From Luteolibacter flavescens (GTDB taxonomy: Bacteria > Verrucomicrobiota > Verrucomicrobiia > Verrucomicrobiales > Akkermansiaceae), in the NCBI RefSeq assembly GCF_025950085.1, contig NZ_JAPDDS010000009.1, positions 162,400 to 226,399 on the forward strand: a DNA stretch of 64,000 bases, written 5' to 3'. This document shows, in pieces, positions 16,988 to 26,848 of this stretch. A program made the position numbers and the translations under genes. Below the pieces are notes generated by a model. The model worked only from the letters and a program-made list of their open reading frames with translations, was not told the DNA's origin and ran no database searches. How positions within the stretch are numbered: position 1 is the stretch's first letter; each line of letters opens with the position of its first letter.

Positions 16988-19507
16988 ATGAAATCCAGAT
17001 TCACCACACTGCTCGCACTGACGGCCACGGCCTCGGTGTCCCATGCCGGCATCTTCGTCCAGGAGCTGTTTGACAACATCTCCACGGGGAATGCCTCGCT
17101 CAATGGTGCCGGAAGTACGACGACCACCGTCGGCCTTTCCGGGACGTGGGCGACCAATGGCAGCACTGCCATCAACACGGCGAACAACTTCAACGTGAAC
17201 GGCGTGAATGGCGAACTCCTGCCCGGATTGCCTTCGGATGGCGGTGCGCCGGGTGGCGTGTGGAATGCGACCGGCGGCTACGGCACGAGCATCTTCGCGA
17301 CCCGCCCGCTTGTCACGCCGATCAGCTTTGCCACGGACCGCACGATCTACTTCAGCGTGCGGCTGAACAATCCTGGCGACACGTCGATGGGTGTGGGTCT
17401 GGCCTCGGGCAATGAGCTGACATCGGACTTCGTGGGGGCTGGCTTTACCTGGAACAACGCGGTTCCGATTGCTGGAGGCGGCAATATTGCGGGGAATTCC
17501 CCTTACATCAGCTACGGCAAGCTGGATGGTGCCCAGCAGAACGGCGTCTATGGCATCCGTGCCTTCGAGCCGGGCAAGCTGGTCAACGGCCCCGGACTTC
17601 TGGTCGGACGCATCAAGATCAGCGCCACCGGCGATGACGAGATCCACATCAAGCGCTACGCGCCGGGCCAGACGATCGATGACAACCTTACGGCGATCGT
17701 CTGGAGCGCCAGCAGCACGGTGAATACCTCGATGAATGCCACCCATCTGCTGCTGTGGATGAATGGCACCGGCTCGGGGGAACTTGATGCCATCCGCTTT
17801 GGCGACACGTGGACGGACGTGACCGGCGTGACGCTCGCAGCGAATGAGCAGCCCGCGCTGACGTCCGCAGCGGTGACGAATGTCACCCTCACCGGTGCCC
17901 AGGCATCGGCGAATCTTTTCACCAGCCCCGGTCAGGTGACGCTTTACTGGGATACCTTCGACCAAGGGACCGATGCGGGTGCTTGGTCATCGTCCCTTTC
18001 GCTGGGGACACAGGCCATCGGCCCGGTCAGCGGAGCCATCACCGGCTTGTCCGCGGACACCCGCTACTACTATCGCTTCCGTGCCGTGAATACGAATCCC
18101 GAGCCGGATCTGGAAGGCTGGAGCGAGAACGGCCGCTATTTCGATACCCCGCTCACAGGCTTGGCCGTGGATGATCTCTTCGCCGAGGCGCAGAGCGCGT
18201 ATGCGGTGGATCTCTACTGGAGCGATGTCTTCTACACCGAGACGGGCTACGTCATCGAGCGCTCGCTCTCCGGGGCGAACGAATGGACGACGGTGGCCAC
18301 GCTGCCGGCGAATACCGGCCAATACACGGACACCGCTTCCGGCCTGCAGCCGAATACCGCGTATGAATACCGCATCTCGGCGACGCATCCCGTCGGAGGA
18401 TCCAATCTGTCGAATGTCGTGGCCGTCACGACCGATGACGTCTCTCCGTTCCAGACGAAGCTGCTGATCAACTTCGACGGAACGCTGGACGGCAACTTCT
18501 ACACCCTGGGAGAAGGGGAGATCGACGAGACATCGAGCTTCAAGGCGAATGGCGCGCCTACCGTGAGCAATGGGGTCGCGAGGCTGAATCCCGGAGTGGA
18601 CAATGGCCCGGATGGCTTCGACGCGAACCCATCGATGCTCGGTGACCTGCGCGCGCAGAATTGGATCGCGGAAGCAGTCGTGACCTACAACTCCGTCAAC
18701 AGCACCACGACCACACCATGGCTGATCGACGTGCAGGGCGATACGAATCTCCGCCTGCGCAGCGAGACGAGTGCCGATGTGCTCCAACTCTTCTACTACA
18801 ATGGCAGCGCCGTGCAGCGCAGCCTGAGCCCCTTGCCGCCGAGCGGTGTGAAGGCCCACTTCGCCCTCGTCTGGGATGCCGCCACCACGACGCTCACCGG
18901 CTATGTGAATGGCGAGCTGATCGGGCAGTTGAGCAACGGCCCGTTTGCCCGCCCCGATGTCACGAACCTGAGCTTCGGCTACCTCGGTCGCACGAACTTC
19001 GTCGGCAATGGCATCGACGGCACGCTGGACGCGGTATCCTTCCAGACCGGAACGGGTCTCTTCGATCCAGGGTCGAATTTCATCATCATGCCAGAGACGC
19101 AGGGCTATGCGGCGTGGATCGCAGGATACAATGTCGGTGCTCTGACCGGCTTCGAGGATGATGCGGATGGCGATGGCCTGAGCAACGGCTTGGAAGCGCT
19201 GCTCGGCACGAACCCCTCCACGGCGAATGCCTCGGCACTGACGCAGGTCACGTCGAATGGCACGACCACATCCTTCTTCCACACGCTGGCAAGCAACGCG
19301 ATCAGCGACGTGGCGGCATCCTACGAGTGGTCTCCGAATCTGACCGACTGGTATGCCGCGGACGGCGTCGCAGGTCCTGCAGGTGGCGCGACGGTTAATG
19401 CCACCACCACTCCCGCCGCAGGCGGTGTGACGGTCACGGCTACATCCAGCTCACCGATGACAAAGGCCTTCATCCGCCTGAAGGCGAGCCAGATCCTCGC
19501 CGACTGA
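16988..19507 (+). CDS. Secreted FN3/LamG protein, paralogue of the downstream PEP-CTERM protein
   Basis: 839 residues with signal peptide MKSRFTTLLALTATASVSHA. Residues about 20-280 (FVQELFDNISTGNASLNGAG onward) are clearly related to the next gene. Then come fibronectin type III-like segments (about 285-480; YYYRFRAVNTNPEPDLEGWS is typical), a LamG-like domain (about 490-690) and a calcium-binding type-3 motif (DDADGDGLSNGLEALLGTNP, about 718). Unlike its neighbour it lacks a PEP-CTERM tail and instead ends in the C-terminal domain shared by other large secreted proteins here. Probably a surface or matrix protein; no enzymatic signature seen. Confidence 0.82.
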   Translation: MKSRFTTLLALTATASVSHAGIFVQELFDNISTGNASLNGAGSTTTTVGLSGTWATNGSTAINTANNFNVNGVNGELLPGLPSDGGAPGGVWNATGGYGTSIFATRPLVTPISFATDRTIYFSVRLNNPGDTSMGVGLASGNELTSDFVGAGFTWNNAVPIAGGGNIAGNSPYISYGKLDGAQQNGVYGIRAFEPGKLVNGPGLLVGRIKISATGDDEIHIKRYAPGQTIDDNLTAIVWSASSTVNTSMNATHLLLWMNGTGSGELDAIRFGDTWTDVTGVTLAANEQPALTSAAVTNVTLTGAQASANLFTSPGQVTLYWDTFDQGTDAGAWSSSLSLGTQAIGPVSGAITGLSADTRYYYRFRAVNTNPEPDLEGWSENGRYFDTPLTGLAVDDLFAEAQSAYAVDLYWSDVFYTETGYVIERSLSGANEWTTVATLPANTGQYTDTASGLQPNTAYEYRISATHPVGGSNLSNVVAVTTDDVSPFQTKLLINFDGTLDGNFYTLGEGEIDETSSFKANGAPTVSNGVARLNPGVDNGPDGFDANPSMLGDLRAQNWIAEAVVTYNSVNSTTTTPWLIDVQGDTNLRLRSETSADVLQLFYYNGSAVQRSLSPLPPSGVKAHFALVWDAATTTLTGYVNGELIGQLSNGPFARPDVTNLSFGYLGRTNFVGNGIDGTLDAVSFQTGTGLFDPGSNFIIMPETQGYAAWIAGYNVGALTGFEDDADGDGLSNGLEALLGTNPSTANASALTQVTSNGTTTSFFHTLASNAISDVAASYEWSPNLTDWYAADGVAGPAGGATVNATTTPAAGGVTVTATSSSPMTKAFIRLKASQILAD

Positions 19508-19545
19508 TTGAACTCCCAAAACCCCCACTGAAGACCAAAACAAAC

Positions 19546-20490
19546 ATGGACCTGAAAACCTCCCGATCCCTCGGAATGGCGGCTGCCTCCGCCGTCATGC
19601 TGGCCCTTTCGTCCCAGAGCCACGCCACGATCATTGTCCAGGAGCTCTTCGACAACATCGGCGGCGGCGGTGACAAGTCGCTGAACGGCCTGGGCGACAC
19701 CGCCACGACCGTGGGCCTCACCGGCACCTGGCAGGTGAATGGCACCAATGGCATGATGATTGCCACCAACTTCAACGGTGGCACCTCGGCATCGCCCGCC
19801 TTGCCGGGCCTCCCTCCGGGCGATGGTGCATTGGGCGGTGTGTGGAATGGCACCGGAAGCTACAATACGAACATCTACGCCACGAGGCCGCTCACCAGCA
19901 CCATCGACTTCGGCGCGGACCAGGTGCTCTACTTCAGCGTCCGTCTGGACAATCCGCTCGATACCGCCATGGGCATCGGCCTGGCCTCCGGCACCTCGGC
20001 ATCCGGGTCCACGTCCTTCATCGGGGCAGGCCTGAGCTGGAACAATGCGACATCCATCGGCGGTAGCGCAAACGACGCATCGAATGCCTCCTATATCTCC
20101 TACGGCACGCTGGGTGCGGACAATGGCCCCTATGGCATCCGCGCGCACGAGGCGAAGGATAGCGTGAATGGCGCTGCCTTGATCGTCGGACGCATTACCA
20201 TCAGCTCCACGGTGGCAGACCAGATCGATATCATGCGCTACGGCCCGGGCTCGACCATCCAGGCCGATCCCTCACTGGTGACGGCTTGGACGGCATCGGA
20301 CAGCTTCGACACCTCGATGGTGGCGGACAATCTCCTGCTGTGGCTGAACGGAGGCAGCTCCGGTGGGGGCCAAGTCGATGCAATTCGCATCGGTACTACA
20401 TGGGCCGATGTCACGGGAGTGCCGGAGCCTGGCTCCGTAGCACTGGCCGCCCTTGCAGCGGGTTTCGGTTTTGTCCGTCGCCGCCGGTAA
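19546..20490 (+). CDS. PEP-CTERM sorting-domain protein
   Basis: 314 residues. The signal peptide ends near QSHA; the body (IIVQELFDNIGGGGDKSLNG onward) parallels the first 280 residues of the preceding gene. The tail has VPEP, a hydrophobic helix (SVALAALAAGFGFV) and a basic end (RRRR), the signature of proteins processed by an exosortase and linked to exopolysaccharide-producing bacteria. No exosortase is in the window. It starts 38 bp after the paralogue, so the two are probably co-transcribed, and a hairpin follows. The body has no known activity. Confidence 0.9.
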   Translation: MDLKTSRSLGMAAASAVMLALSSQSHATIIVQELFDNIGGGGDKSLNGLGDTATTVGLTGTWQVNGTNGMMIATNFNGGTSASPALPGLPPGDGALGGVWNGTGSYNTNIYATRPLTSTIDFGADQVLYFSVRLDNPLDTAMGIGLASGTSASGSTSFIGAGLSWNNATSIGGSANDASNASYISYGTLGADNGPYGIRAHEAKDSVNGAALIVGRITISSTVADQIDIMRYGPGSTIQADPSLVTAWTASDSFDTSMVADNLLLWLNGGSSGGGQVDAIRIGTTWADVTGVPEPGSVALAALAAGFGFVRRRR

Positions 20491-20518
20491 TATTTCCTGG
20501 GTACTTCGAGTAACTGGC

Positions 20519-20569
20519 TACAGGGGCAGGCACCGTCTGAGAGCGGTCTTGCCCCTGTGGTATATTTTC
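20519..20569 (+). terminator. Terminator-like stem-loop after the PEP-CTERM gene
   Basis: ACAGGGGCA (20520-20528) pairs with TGCCCCTGT (20550-20558), with a small inner ACCG/CGGT stem, followed by a T-rich stretch (GGTATATTTTCG). It lies 29 bp after the stop codon. Confidence 0.65.
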
Positions 20570-20699
20570 GTCAAATGGACGCAAGGGTCCGGGAAGTGCT
20601 TGTGCCCGGCCTTTGTTTTCCCCCCTTCGTGCAATCCGTAGAGCTTTCCTTTGTCTCATGATGAGGTTTTCCGTTTCCGACTCTTCCGCCGCCGGTTTC

Positions 20700-23600
20700 A
20701 TGGCTTCCCGGCGAATTCTCACCGCGAGCGCGGCATGCCTGGCGCTTTGCGGAGCGGCGGCAATGGCTGCGGAGGGCCCGGGTCTGGAGAACCGTGATTT
20801 CCCCCCTGCACAGGTGGGCACCATCCTTTCCCATGTGGACACCGGTGCGGCCATCAGCGGCGTGGCCATGCACCGCGGCTACCTCATCGTGCCGATGGGT
20901 GCGGACCACGGCGGCGGGCAGGGTGCTGGCTGCCTTACGGTCTTCGACGTGAGCAATCTCTCCGCCCCGGTGGAGGTCTTCGATTCACGCGATGAGCCGG
21001 CGCGCTACCAGACCTCGTCATCGCCGGACTACTTCGGAGATTTTGCGGAAATGCACCACCTTTCCATCTCGGGGGACCGGATACTGGTGGCCGAGCGGCA
21101 CGGCGCGAGCGGTGGCTTTTCGATCCTCGACATGTCTCCGCTTTATGACGAATCGCCTGCGACGAAGCCGGGCATCGTCAGCCGCTACATTTTCCCGGGT
21201 GGCTCCCCGCCGTCGAACTACGATGGCTTCTCCTTCGCCCCCGCCTGGCAGGGCTCGCGCTATGTCTATGCGCCCACCGGTAGCGGCGGTCTCTACGTGG
21301 TGGACACGTCGGATCCGGAGGAGCCGGTGCTGATCCGCCACATGCCGCGCTCCGCGCTGGCAAACATGACGCTGCGCTCGGCCACGGCCATCGGGAACCT
21401 GCTCATCCTGAATTCCGCCGCCGTGGAGACCAGCTTCACCGCGCTGGTCATGGACATCAGCGACCCGGCGGACCCGAAGCAGATCAGCTCCTTCGGCGGC
21501 CCGCTCGGCTACCAGGGCTTCGTCTATGGCGGCAGCTTTTACGGTGCCGGCAAGCCGATCGTCCGCCACGATTTCTCGAATCCGCAGAACGTCGTTGCCA
21601 CGACCCTGGCGTCCGGCTCCGTGCTCAACCAGCTCGACCGACAGGAATATGGCTTCGGCAAGGACGAGAACATTTTCATCGGTCACTATCCCGGCTCGAC
21701 GAAGTGGCGCATCACTGGAAACACGGCCACCTTCGTCAACCGCATCGACTCGGGCATCGTGCCCGCGGATGACCACGCCTTCCTCACGCCGCTCGGCAAT
21801 GCGGTGGCGATCACCACGGATCACAACAATCCTCGCAAGCTGATCTTCGGCCTGCACGATGCGGTGAAGGACTCGCGGCCGCCGGTGCCGAATTTCCATT
21901 CTCCGTCCGCGAATGCCACGAATGTCAGCCTGACCTCGCGCATCGGCGTGTGCTTCACCGACTACATCGACGCGGGCTCGCTCGACACCACCAGCTTCCG
22001 GGTCCGCGTCATCGGCCAGCAGGCATCCATCCCCGGCAGCGTGGGGGTGAAGGAAGGCATCGTGAATTTCGTGCCCGCCGCCAACCTGCTTCCGAATACC
22101 ACTTACGAGGTCTTCCTGCAGGGCAATGGCATCCGCGACTACTCGGGGAATGCGGTCCCCTCGGATACGATTGTCTTCCGCTTCTCCACCGGCCAGGCCG
22201 TCAGCGAATACTCCACCATCGTGGAGACCGCGGCACCCGCGGTGATGGGTTCCACGGTCAATATGCACCTCGCGGTGAACAATATCGGCGGGCAGTCGCT
22301 GGAGCACTCGTGGGACTTCGGCGATGGCTCGCCAGCCACTACCTACAGCACTGCGGTCGATGCGTCGCATACCTACAGCACGCCGGGCAATCACCTCGTG
22401 ACCGTGCGCACCCGCATGGCCGGGCAGACCTACGCCACCGCGGTGAGCAACGTGCAGGTGATCCACCGCCCCATCCCGGCTCAGGCACCGGCCCGCAGCT
22501 CGACCATTGCGATGGACGCTGTGAATGGGAAGGTATGGACGGTGAATCCGGACAACGGATCGATCTCCGGCATCCTCACGAGTGACAACACGCGCGCCCA
22601 CGAGATTCCCGTGGGCAGCGATCCGAAGTCGCTCGCGCTGGGGCCTGACAACCGGCTGTGGATCGCGAACAAGGAATCGTCCACGCTTTCCGTTGTGAAT
22701 CGCGCTACCGGTGCCGTGGTGGCCACGCACCCGCTGCCGCCCGGCTCCGCTCCGCACGGCATCGTGGTGCATCCGTCCCAGCCGCGCGCCTACGTGTGTC
22801 TCGAAGGAAGACGCGAAGTGGTGGAGATCGATACCGCGAGCGGCGTGGTGCTGCGCACGGTGGCCACGCTCGAGTGGCCGAGGTCGCTGGCTCTCGACCC
22901 CATCGGCGGCACCTTGTGGGTCGGTCATTTCATTTCGCCGGAGGATGCGGGAAAGGTGACGGCGGTGGATCTCGCGGGCTTCACCGCGGCGACCGTGGTG
23001 GACCTCGCCCCGGTGATGGACGAGGACACGGCGAGCGGCGGCATGGGATTGCCGAACTACCTGGGCTCGCTGGCGATCTCGCCGGACTACAGCCATCTCT
23101 ACGTCCCGGCAAAGAAGGACAATGTCTTCCGCGGCACGCGTCGCAACGGGCTCGACCTCACCTTCGAGCACACGGTGCGCAGCATGGCATCCAGCATCGA
23201 CCTGCAGGCCCGCACCGAGACCGCATCACGGAGGCTGGACTTTGACAATAGCGACTTCGTGACCGCGCTGGCGTACAGCCCGCAGGGAAATCAGGTCTTC
23301 TTCGCCTCCAGCGGCTCGTCCTTCATCTGGGTGATCGACGCCTATGGTGGAGGCGCTCCCTACAGCATCGGCACGGGAGGCCTGGCTCCGGACGGCCTGG
23401 CCGTCAGCCCGGACGGGTCGCGTCTGTATGTCCACAATTTCATGTCGCGCACGGTGACGGTGCTGGCCACCTCGACGGTGTGCGCCGGATTCTGCGGCAG
23501 CTCGCCTCTGAAGGCAGTGGTGCCCACGGTGACGACCGACGCGCTTGCTGCCGATGTCCTGCGCGGGAAGCAGATCTTCTACAATACGGAGGACCCCCGC

Positions 23601-26600
23601 CTCGCCTCGGACAGCTACATGAGCTGCGCGAGCTGCCATCTGGATGGCGGGCACGATGGCAGGGTCTGGGACTTCAGCGGCATGGGCGAGGGCTTCCGCA
23701 ACACGATCGACCTGAATGGCCGCGGCCTCGGGCACGGGCCGCTGCACTGGACGGCCAACTTCGACGAGGCCCATGACTTCGAAGGGCAGATCCGCGATCT
23801 GAGCGGTGGCACCGGCCTGATGAAGAACAGCGATTTCCACGGCGGCACCTTGTCGCGGCCACTGGGTCAATCGAAGGCGGGCTACAGCAGCGACCTCGAT
23901 GCGCTGGCGGCCTATGTGCAATCGCTCACGACGGTGGGCCGCAGCCCCTATCGGGAAGCTGGTGGATCTCTCTCGGCGGATGCCGTGCTGGGCCGCGAGA
24001 TCTTCCGCCAGGAAAACTGTGCCTCGTGCCACTCGGGCTCGACCTTCACCGACAGCGCAAGCCTCACCCGCCACGATGTGGGAACGCTCGGCGTGAATTC
24101 CGGCGAGCGGCTGGGTGGAGAGCTTGATGGCCTCGACACTCCGACCTTGCGCGGCCTCTGGAAGACCGCCCCCTACCTGCATGATGGCTCCGCGGCCACG
24201 CTCCGCGAGGTGCTGGTGGATCGCGACATCAGCGGTCGCCACGCGAATCTATTCCACCGCAGCAGCGCGGAGATCGACCAGCTCGTCGCGTATCTCTTGC
24301 AGATCGACGATCTCGAAACGTCCGCGCCCGGGTCCACGGTCAATCAACCGCCCGTGATCACTTCCTTGCCGAAGCAGGTTTCATCCGTGCAGCAGCCGGT
24401 CAACCTGCAGGTGGTGGCCTCGGATCCCGACGGTGGCGCATTGACCTATCACGCGATGGGCCTGCCGGACGGCTTGTGGATCGACGAATCCACGGGCGCG
24501 ATTTCCGGCGCTCCTTCCATGGTGGCGGGCTTCACCGCGCATGTCTCCGTGCGCGATGCCGCGGGAGCCTCGGCCACGATGTCCTTCGCATGGGACGTGC
24601 TCACCTACTCCTCCGTGCCGGTCATGGCTCCGGCGGTCGCGGGCGAGTTCCGCTACGTGAAGTTCGTCTCGCTTTCCACGCACGATAACTCGCTGTGGAC
24701 CGTCGTCTCCGAGTTCAATGTGCTCGATGGAAATCTCCAGGCGATGAACCGCGCGGGCTGGTCGGTCACGGCGGACAGCGAGGAGACGGCACAGGAGAAT
24801 GGCCGGGCGACGCGCGCCTTCGATGGCCAGACGAATACCTTCTGGCACACGCGCTGGTCAGGCGGGAATCCGCCGCCGCATCCGCATCACCTCATCATCG
24901 ACATGCTCACCACGCGCAGCGTCGGTGGGTTCTCCATCGCGCCGCGTCAGGACGCAGCCGGTGGCCGGGTGAGGGATTGGGAATTTTACGGAAGCAATGA
25001 CGGCACCACCTGGACGCCTGTATCCACCGGCTCGCTGGCGAATACTGCCAGCACCCAGGCGGTGGAGACGCTCATCCAGGATGAGCAGGAGGTGGAGAAG
25101 TTCCGCTATGTGAAGTTCGAAGCGCTGACTCCCCACGAGGACTACCTCTGGGCCGTGGTGTCGGAGTTCAACGTGCTCGATGCGAGAGGCCTCTCGATGA
25201 ATCGCACCGGCTGGGCGATCACCACGGACAGCGAGGAGACGGCGCAGGAAAATGGCCGCGCTACCCGTGCCTTCGACGGGCAGGGGGGCACCTTCTGGCA
25301 CACGCGCTGGAGCGGCGACAACCTGCCGGGCTACCCGCATCACCTCACCATCGACATGCTGTCACCACGGCACGTGGGTGGCTTCTCCATCGCGCCGAGA
25401 CAGGACTCCGCGACGGGCCGCGTGAGGACATGGCGCTTCCACGGCAGCCATGACGGCAGCACTTGGAAGCTGCTGGGCGAGGGATCGCTGTCATCCATCT
25501 TCGAAACGCAGAACCGCTACGTCAGCGGCACGCGCGGGCACGCCACATGGGAAACGTGGAGCAATGTCACGGGCGCCCTGACCGCGGATGCCCGCTACCC
25601 GGAATTCCCTAACAGCATGCAGCTCCGCTCGTCCTTCGAGGCTCCAGCGAATGCCGGGAACAACTTCGGCTCGCGGATGCGTGCCTATCTCACGCCGCCG
25701 GTCACGGGCAGCTATCGCCTGTGGATTTCCGGCGACGATGAGGCGGTCCTGCGGATGAGCCCGACCTACGAGGAATCCCGCGCGATGGAAATCGCCAGCG
25801 TGCCCTCGGCGACGAATCCGCGAGAGTGGGGGAGATTCCCCGTCCAGCAATCCGCCCCGGTGAATCTGGTCGCGGGCCGACTCTACTACATCGAGGCGCT
25901 GCATCGCGATGGCACCGGCAATGACCACCTCGCCGTGGCATGGACTGGCCCGGGGACCACGACTCCGACGGTCATCGCGGGCCAGCACCTCATGCCCGTG
26001 GGTCCCGTGCCCGGTCCGCAGATGCTGTCCGCTCCGGATGTCTCGCCTGTCTTCGTGGTGGCCGAGGGCCTGCCCGCGGGCACGGCGGTCGGCAGCATTC
26101 AGGCGAGCGGCGGTCCTTTCGTCTATCAGATCACGGGAGGAAACGCGGCCGGCAAGTTCGCGATCAATTCCGCCACCGGCGCGATCACGCTGGCCGGCGA
26201 GCTCGACTACGAGACCACGCCGCAGCACCTGCTTACCGCGCTGGCCACCGGAGCTTCCGGTGAGGCGATCTCCTTCCACATCACCGTGACCGTCGCGAAC
26301 CGCATCGAGACGAATGAAGAGGCGGTCCGGCTTGCCCTGACGGGACCCGGCGGTGCATTCGAGGGACACGGGAATCCGGCGCTCATCGGCTTCGCGAGCG
26401 ATCCCGATGGCGATGGCATCGCGAATGCCTTTGAGGTGCTCTTCGGCAATGATGCCGGTGCCAGCGATGCGTTGCGCCCGATCCGCTTTGTGCCGGTGGA
26501 GGTGGGCGGCGAGACCCGCATGGCTTATGAATTCCAAGTGGCCGCCTCCGCCACGGAGGTGCTGGAGTTCCGCTGCATGGGGTCGTCCGATCTCCAGTCG

Positions 26601-26729
26601 TGGACCAGACTGGCCGCCGAGCCCCAGATCATCGCCGAAGCAAATGACCTGCGCACCTACCGCGTGGTGGATGACGTCCCACTGTCGGACGGTGGCCGCC
26701 GCATGATGCGGATCTCGCTCGAGCCTTGA
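20700..26729 (+). CDS. Very large secreted cytochrome/beta-propeller/discoidin mosaic protein
   Basis: About 2009 residues from the ATG at 20700 (signal MASRRILTASAACLALCGAA); ATGs at 20658 and 20661 are alternatives. Domains by approximate residue: LVIVD-like propeller 38-390; Ig-like 394-500; PKD 504-587 (WDFGDGSP); YVTN-type propeller 594-927; cytochrome c peroxidase/MauG-like domain 947-1210 with heme motifs CASCH near 975 and 1106; putative Ig 1214-1302; two discoidin (F5/8C) repeats 1314-1447 and 1467-1600; PA14 1631-1754; cadherin-like 1777-1864; type-3 calcium motif near 1900. An exported redox protein with many glycan-binding modules; substrate unknown. Not obviously broken. Confidence 0.85.
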   Translation: MASRRILTASAACLALCGAAAMAAEGPGLENRDFPPAQVGTILSHVDTGAAISGVAMHRGYLIVPMGADHGGGQGAGCLTVFDVSNLSAPVEVFDSRDEPARYQTSSSPDYFGDFAEMHHLSISGDRILVAERHGASGGFSILDMSPLYDESPATKPGIVSRYIFPGGSPPSNYDGFSFAPAWQGSRYVYAPTGSGGLYVVDTSDPEEPVLIRHMPRSALANMTLRSATAIGNLLILNSAAVETSFTALVMDISDPADPKQISSFGGPLGYQGFVYGGSFYGAGKPIVRHDFSNPQNVVATTLASGSVLNQLDRQEYGFGKDENIFIGHYPGSTKWRITGNTATFVNRIDSGIVPADDHAFLTPLGNAVAITTDHNNPRKLIFGLHDAVKDSRPPVPNFHSPSANATNVSLTSRIGVCFTDYIDAGSLDTTSFRVRVIGQQASIPGSVGVKEGIVNFVPAANLLPNTTYEVFLQGNGIRDYSGNAVPSDTIVFRFSTGQAVSEYSTIVETAAPAVMGSTVNMHLAVNNIGGQSLEHSWDFGDGSPATTYSTAVDASHTYSTPGNHLVTVRTRMAGQTYATAVSNVQVIHRPIPAQAPARSSTIAMDAVNGKVWTVNPDNGSISGILTSDNTRAHEIPVGSDPKSLALGPDNRLWIANKESSTLSVVNRATGAVVATHPLPPGSAPHGIVVHPSQPRAYVCLEGRREVVEIDTASGVVLRTVATLEWPRSLALDPIGGTLWVGHFISPEDAGKVTAVDLAGFTAATVVDLAPVMDEDTASGGMGLPNYLGSLAISPDYSHLYVPAKKDNVFRGTRRNGLDLTFEHTVRSMASSIDLQARTETASRRLDFDNSDFVTALAYSPQGNQVFFASSGSSFIWVIDAYGGGAPYSIGTGGLAPDGLAVSPDGSRLYVHNFMSRTVTVLATSTVCAGFCGSSPLKAVVPTVTTDALAADVLRGKQIFYNTEDPRLASDSYMSCASCHLDGGHDGRVWDFSGMGEGFRNTIDLNGRGLGHGPLHWTANFDEAHDFEGQIRDLSGGTGLMKNSDFHGGTLSRPLGQSKAGYSSDLDALAAYVQSLTTVGRSPYREAGGSLSADAVLGREIFRQENCASCHSGSTFTDSASLTRHDVGTLGVNSGERLGGELDGLDTPTLRGLWKTAPYLHDGSAATLREVLVDRDISGRHANLFHRSSAEIDQLVAYLLQIDDLETSAPGSTVNQPPVITSLPKQVSSVQQPVNLQVVASDPDGGALTYHAMGLPDGLWIDESTGAISGAPSMVAGFTAHVSVRDAAGASATMSFAWDVLTYSSVPVMAPAVAGEFRYVKFVSLSTHDNSLWTVVSEFNVLDGNLQAMNRAGWSVTADSEETAQENGRATRAFDGQTNTFWHTRWSGGNPPPHPHHLIIDMLTTRSVGGFSIAPRQDAAGGRVRDWEFYGSNDGTTWTPVSTGSLANTASTQAVETLIQDEQEVEKFRYVKFEALTPHEDYLWAVVSEFNVLDARGLSMNRTGWAITTDSEETAQENGRATRAFDGQGGTFWHTRWSGDNLPGYPHHLTIDMLSPRHVGGFSIAPRQDSATGRVRTWRFHGSHDGSTWKLLGEGSLSSIFETQNRYVSGTRGHATWETWSNVTGALTADARYPEFPNSMQLRSSFEAPANAGNNFGSRMRAYLTPPVTGSYRLWISGDDEAVLRMSPTYEESRAMEIASVPSATNPREWGRFPVQQSAPVNLVAGRLYYIEALHRDGTGNDHLAVAWTGPGTTTPTVIAGQHLMPVGPVPGPQMLSAPDVSPVFVVAEGLPAGTAVGSIQASGGPFVYQITGGNAAGKFAINSATGAITLAGELDYETTPQHLLTALATGASGEAISFHITVTVANRIETNEEAVRLALTGPGGAFEGHGNPALIGFASDPDGDGIANAFEVLFGNDAGASDALRPIRFVPVEVGGETRMAYEFQVAASATEVLEFRCMGSSDLQSWTRLAAEPQIIAEANDLRTYRVVDDVPLSDGGRRMMRISLEP
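24640..25496 (+). repeat. Tandem duplicated discoidin (F5/8C) module
   Basis: Two copies of about 400 bp (24640-25040 and 25098-25496) inside the large cytochrome gene. Both contain FRYVKF, VVSEFNVLD, the block DSEETAQENGRATRAFDGQ, FWHTRWSG and GGFSIAPRQD. Near-identity of these blocks points to a relatively recent internal duplication. Confidence 0.85.
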
Positions 26730-26750
26730 AGGATCGGCCTTGGAAAGTGA

Positions 26751-26782
26751 CTCCTGCTGCCAGCATGCGGTGGCAGCAGGAG
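26751..26782 (+). terminator. 12-bp perfect hairpin after the mosaic gene
   Basis: CTCCTGCTGCCA and TGGCAGCAGGAG form a perfect 12-bp stem around an 8-base loop, 21 bp after the stop codon and about 70 bp before the likely GH43 start. There is no T tract, so it could be a partial terminator or a leader structure of the GH43 transcript. Confidence 0.5.
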
Positions 26783-26848
26783 GTCTGGCAGGTCTTGGGA
26801 AGAAAGGCTTCTTGCCATTCCGGCGTTTGCAGGGGCGTTATCTCAACC

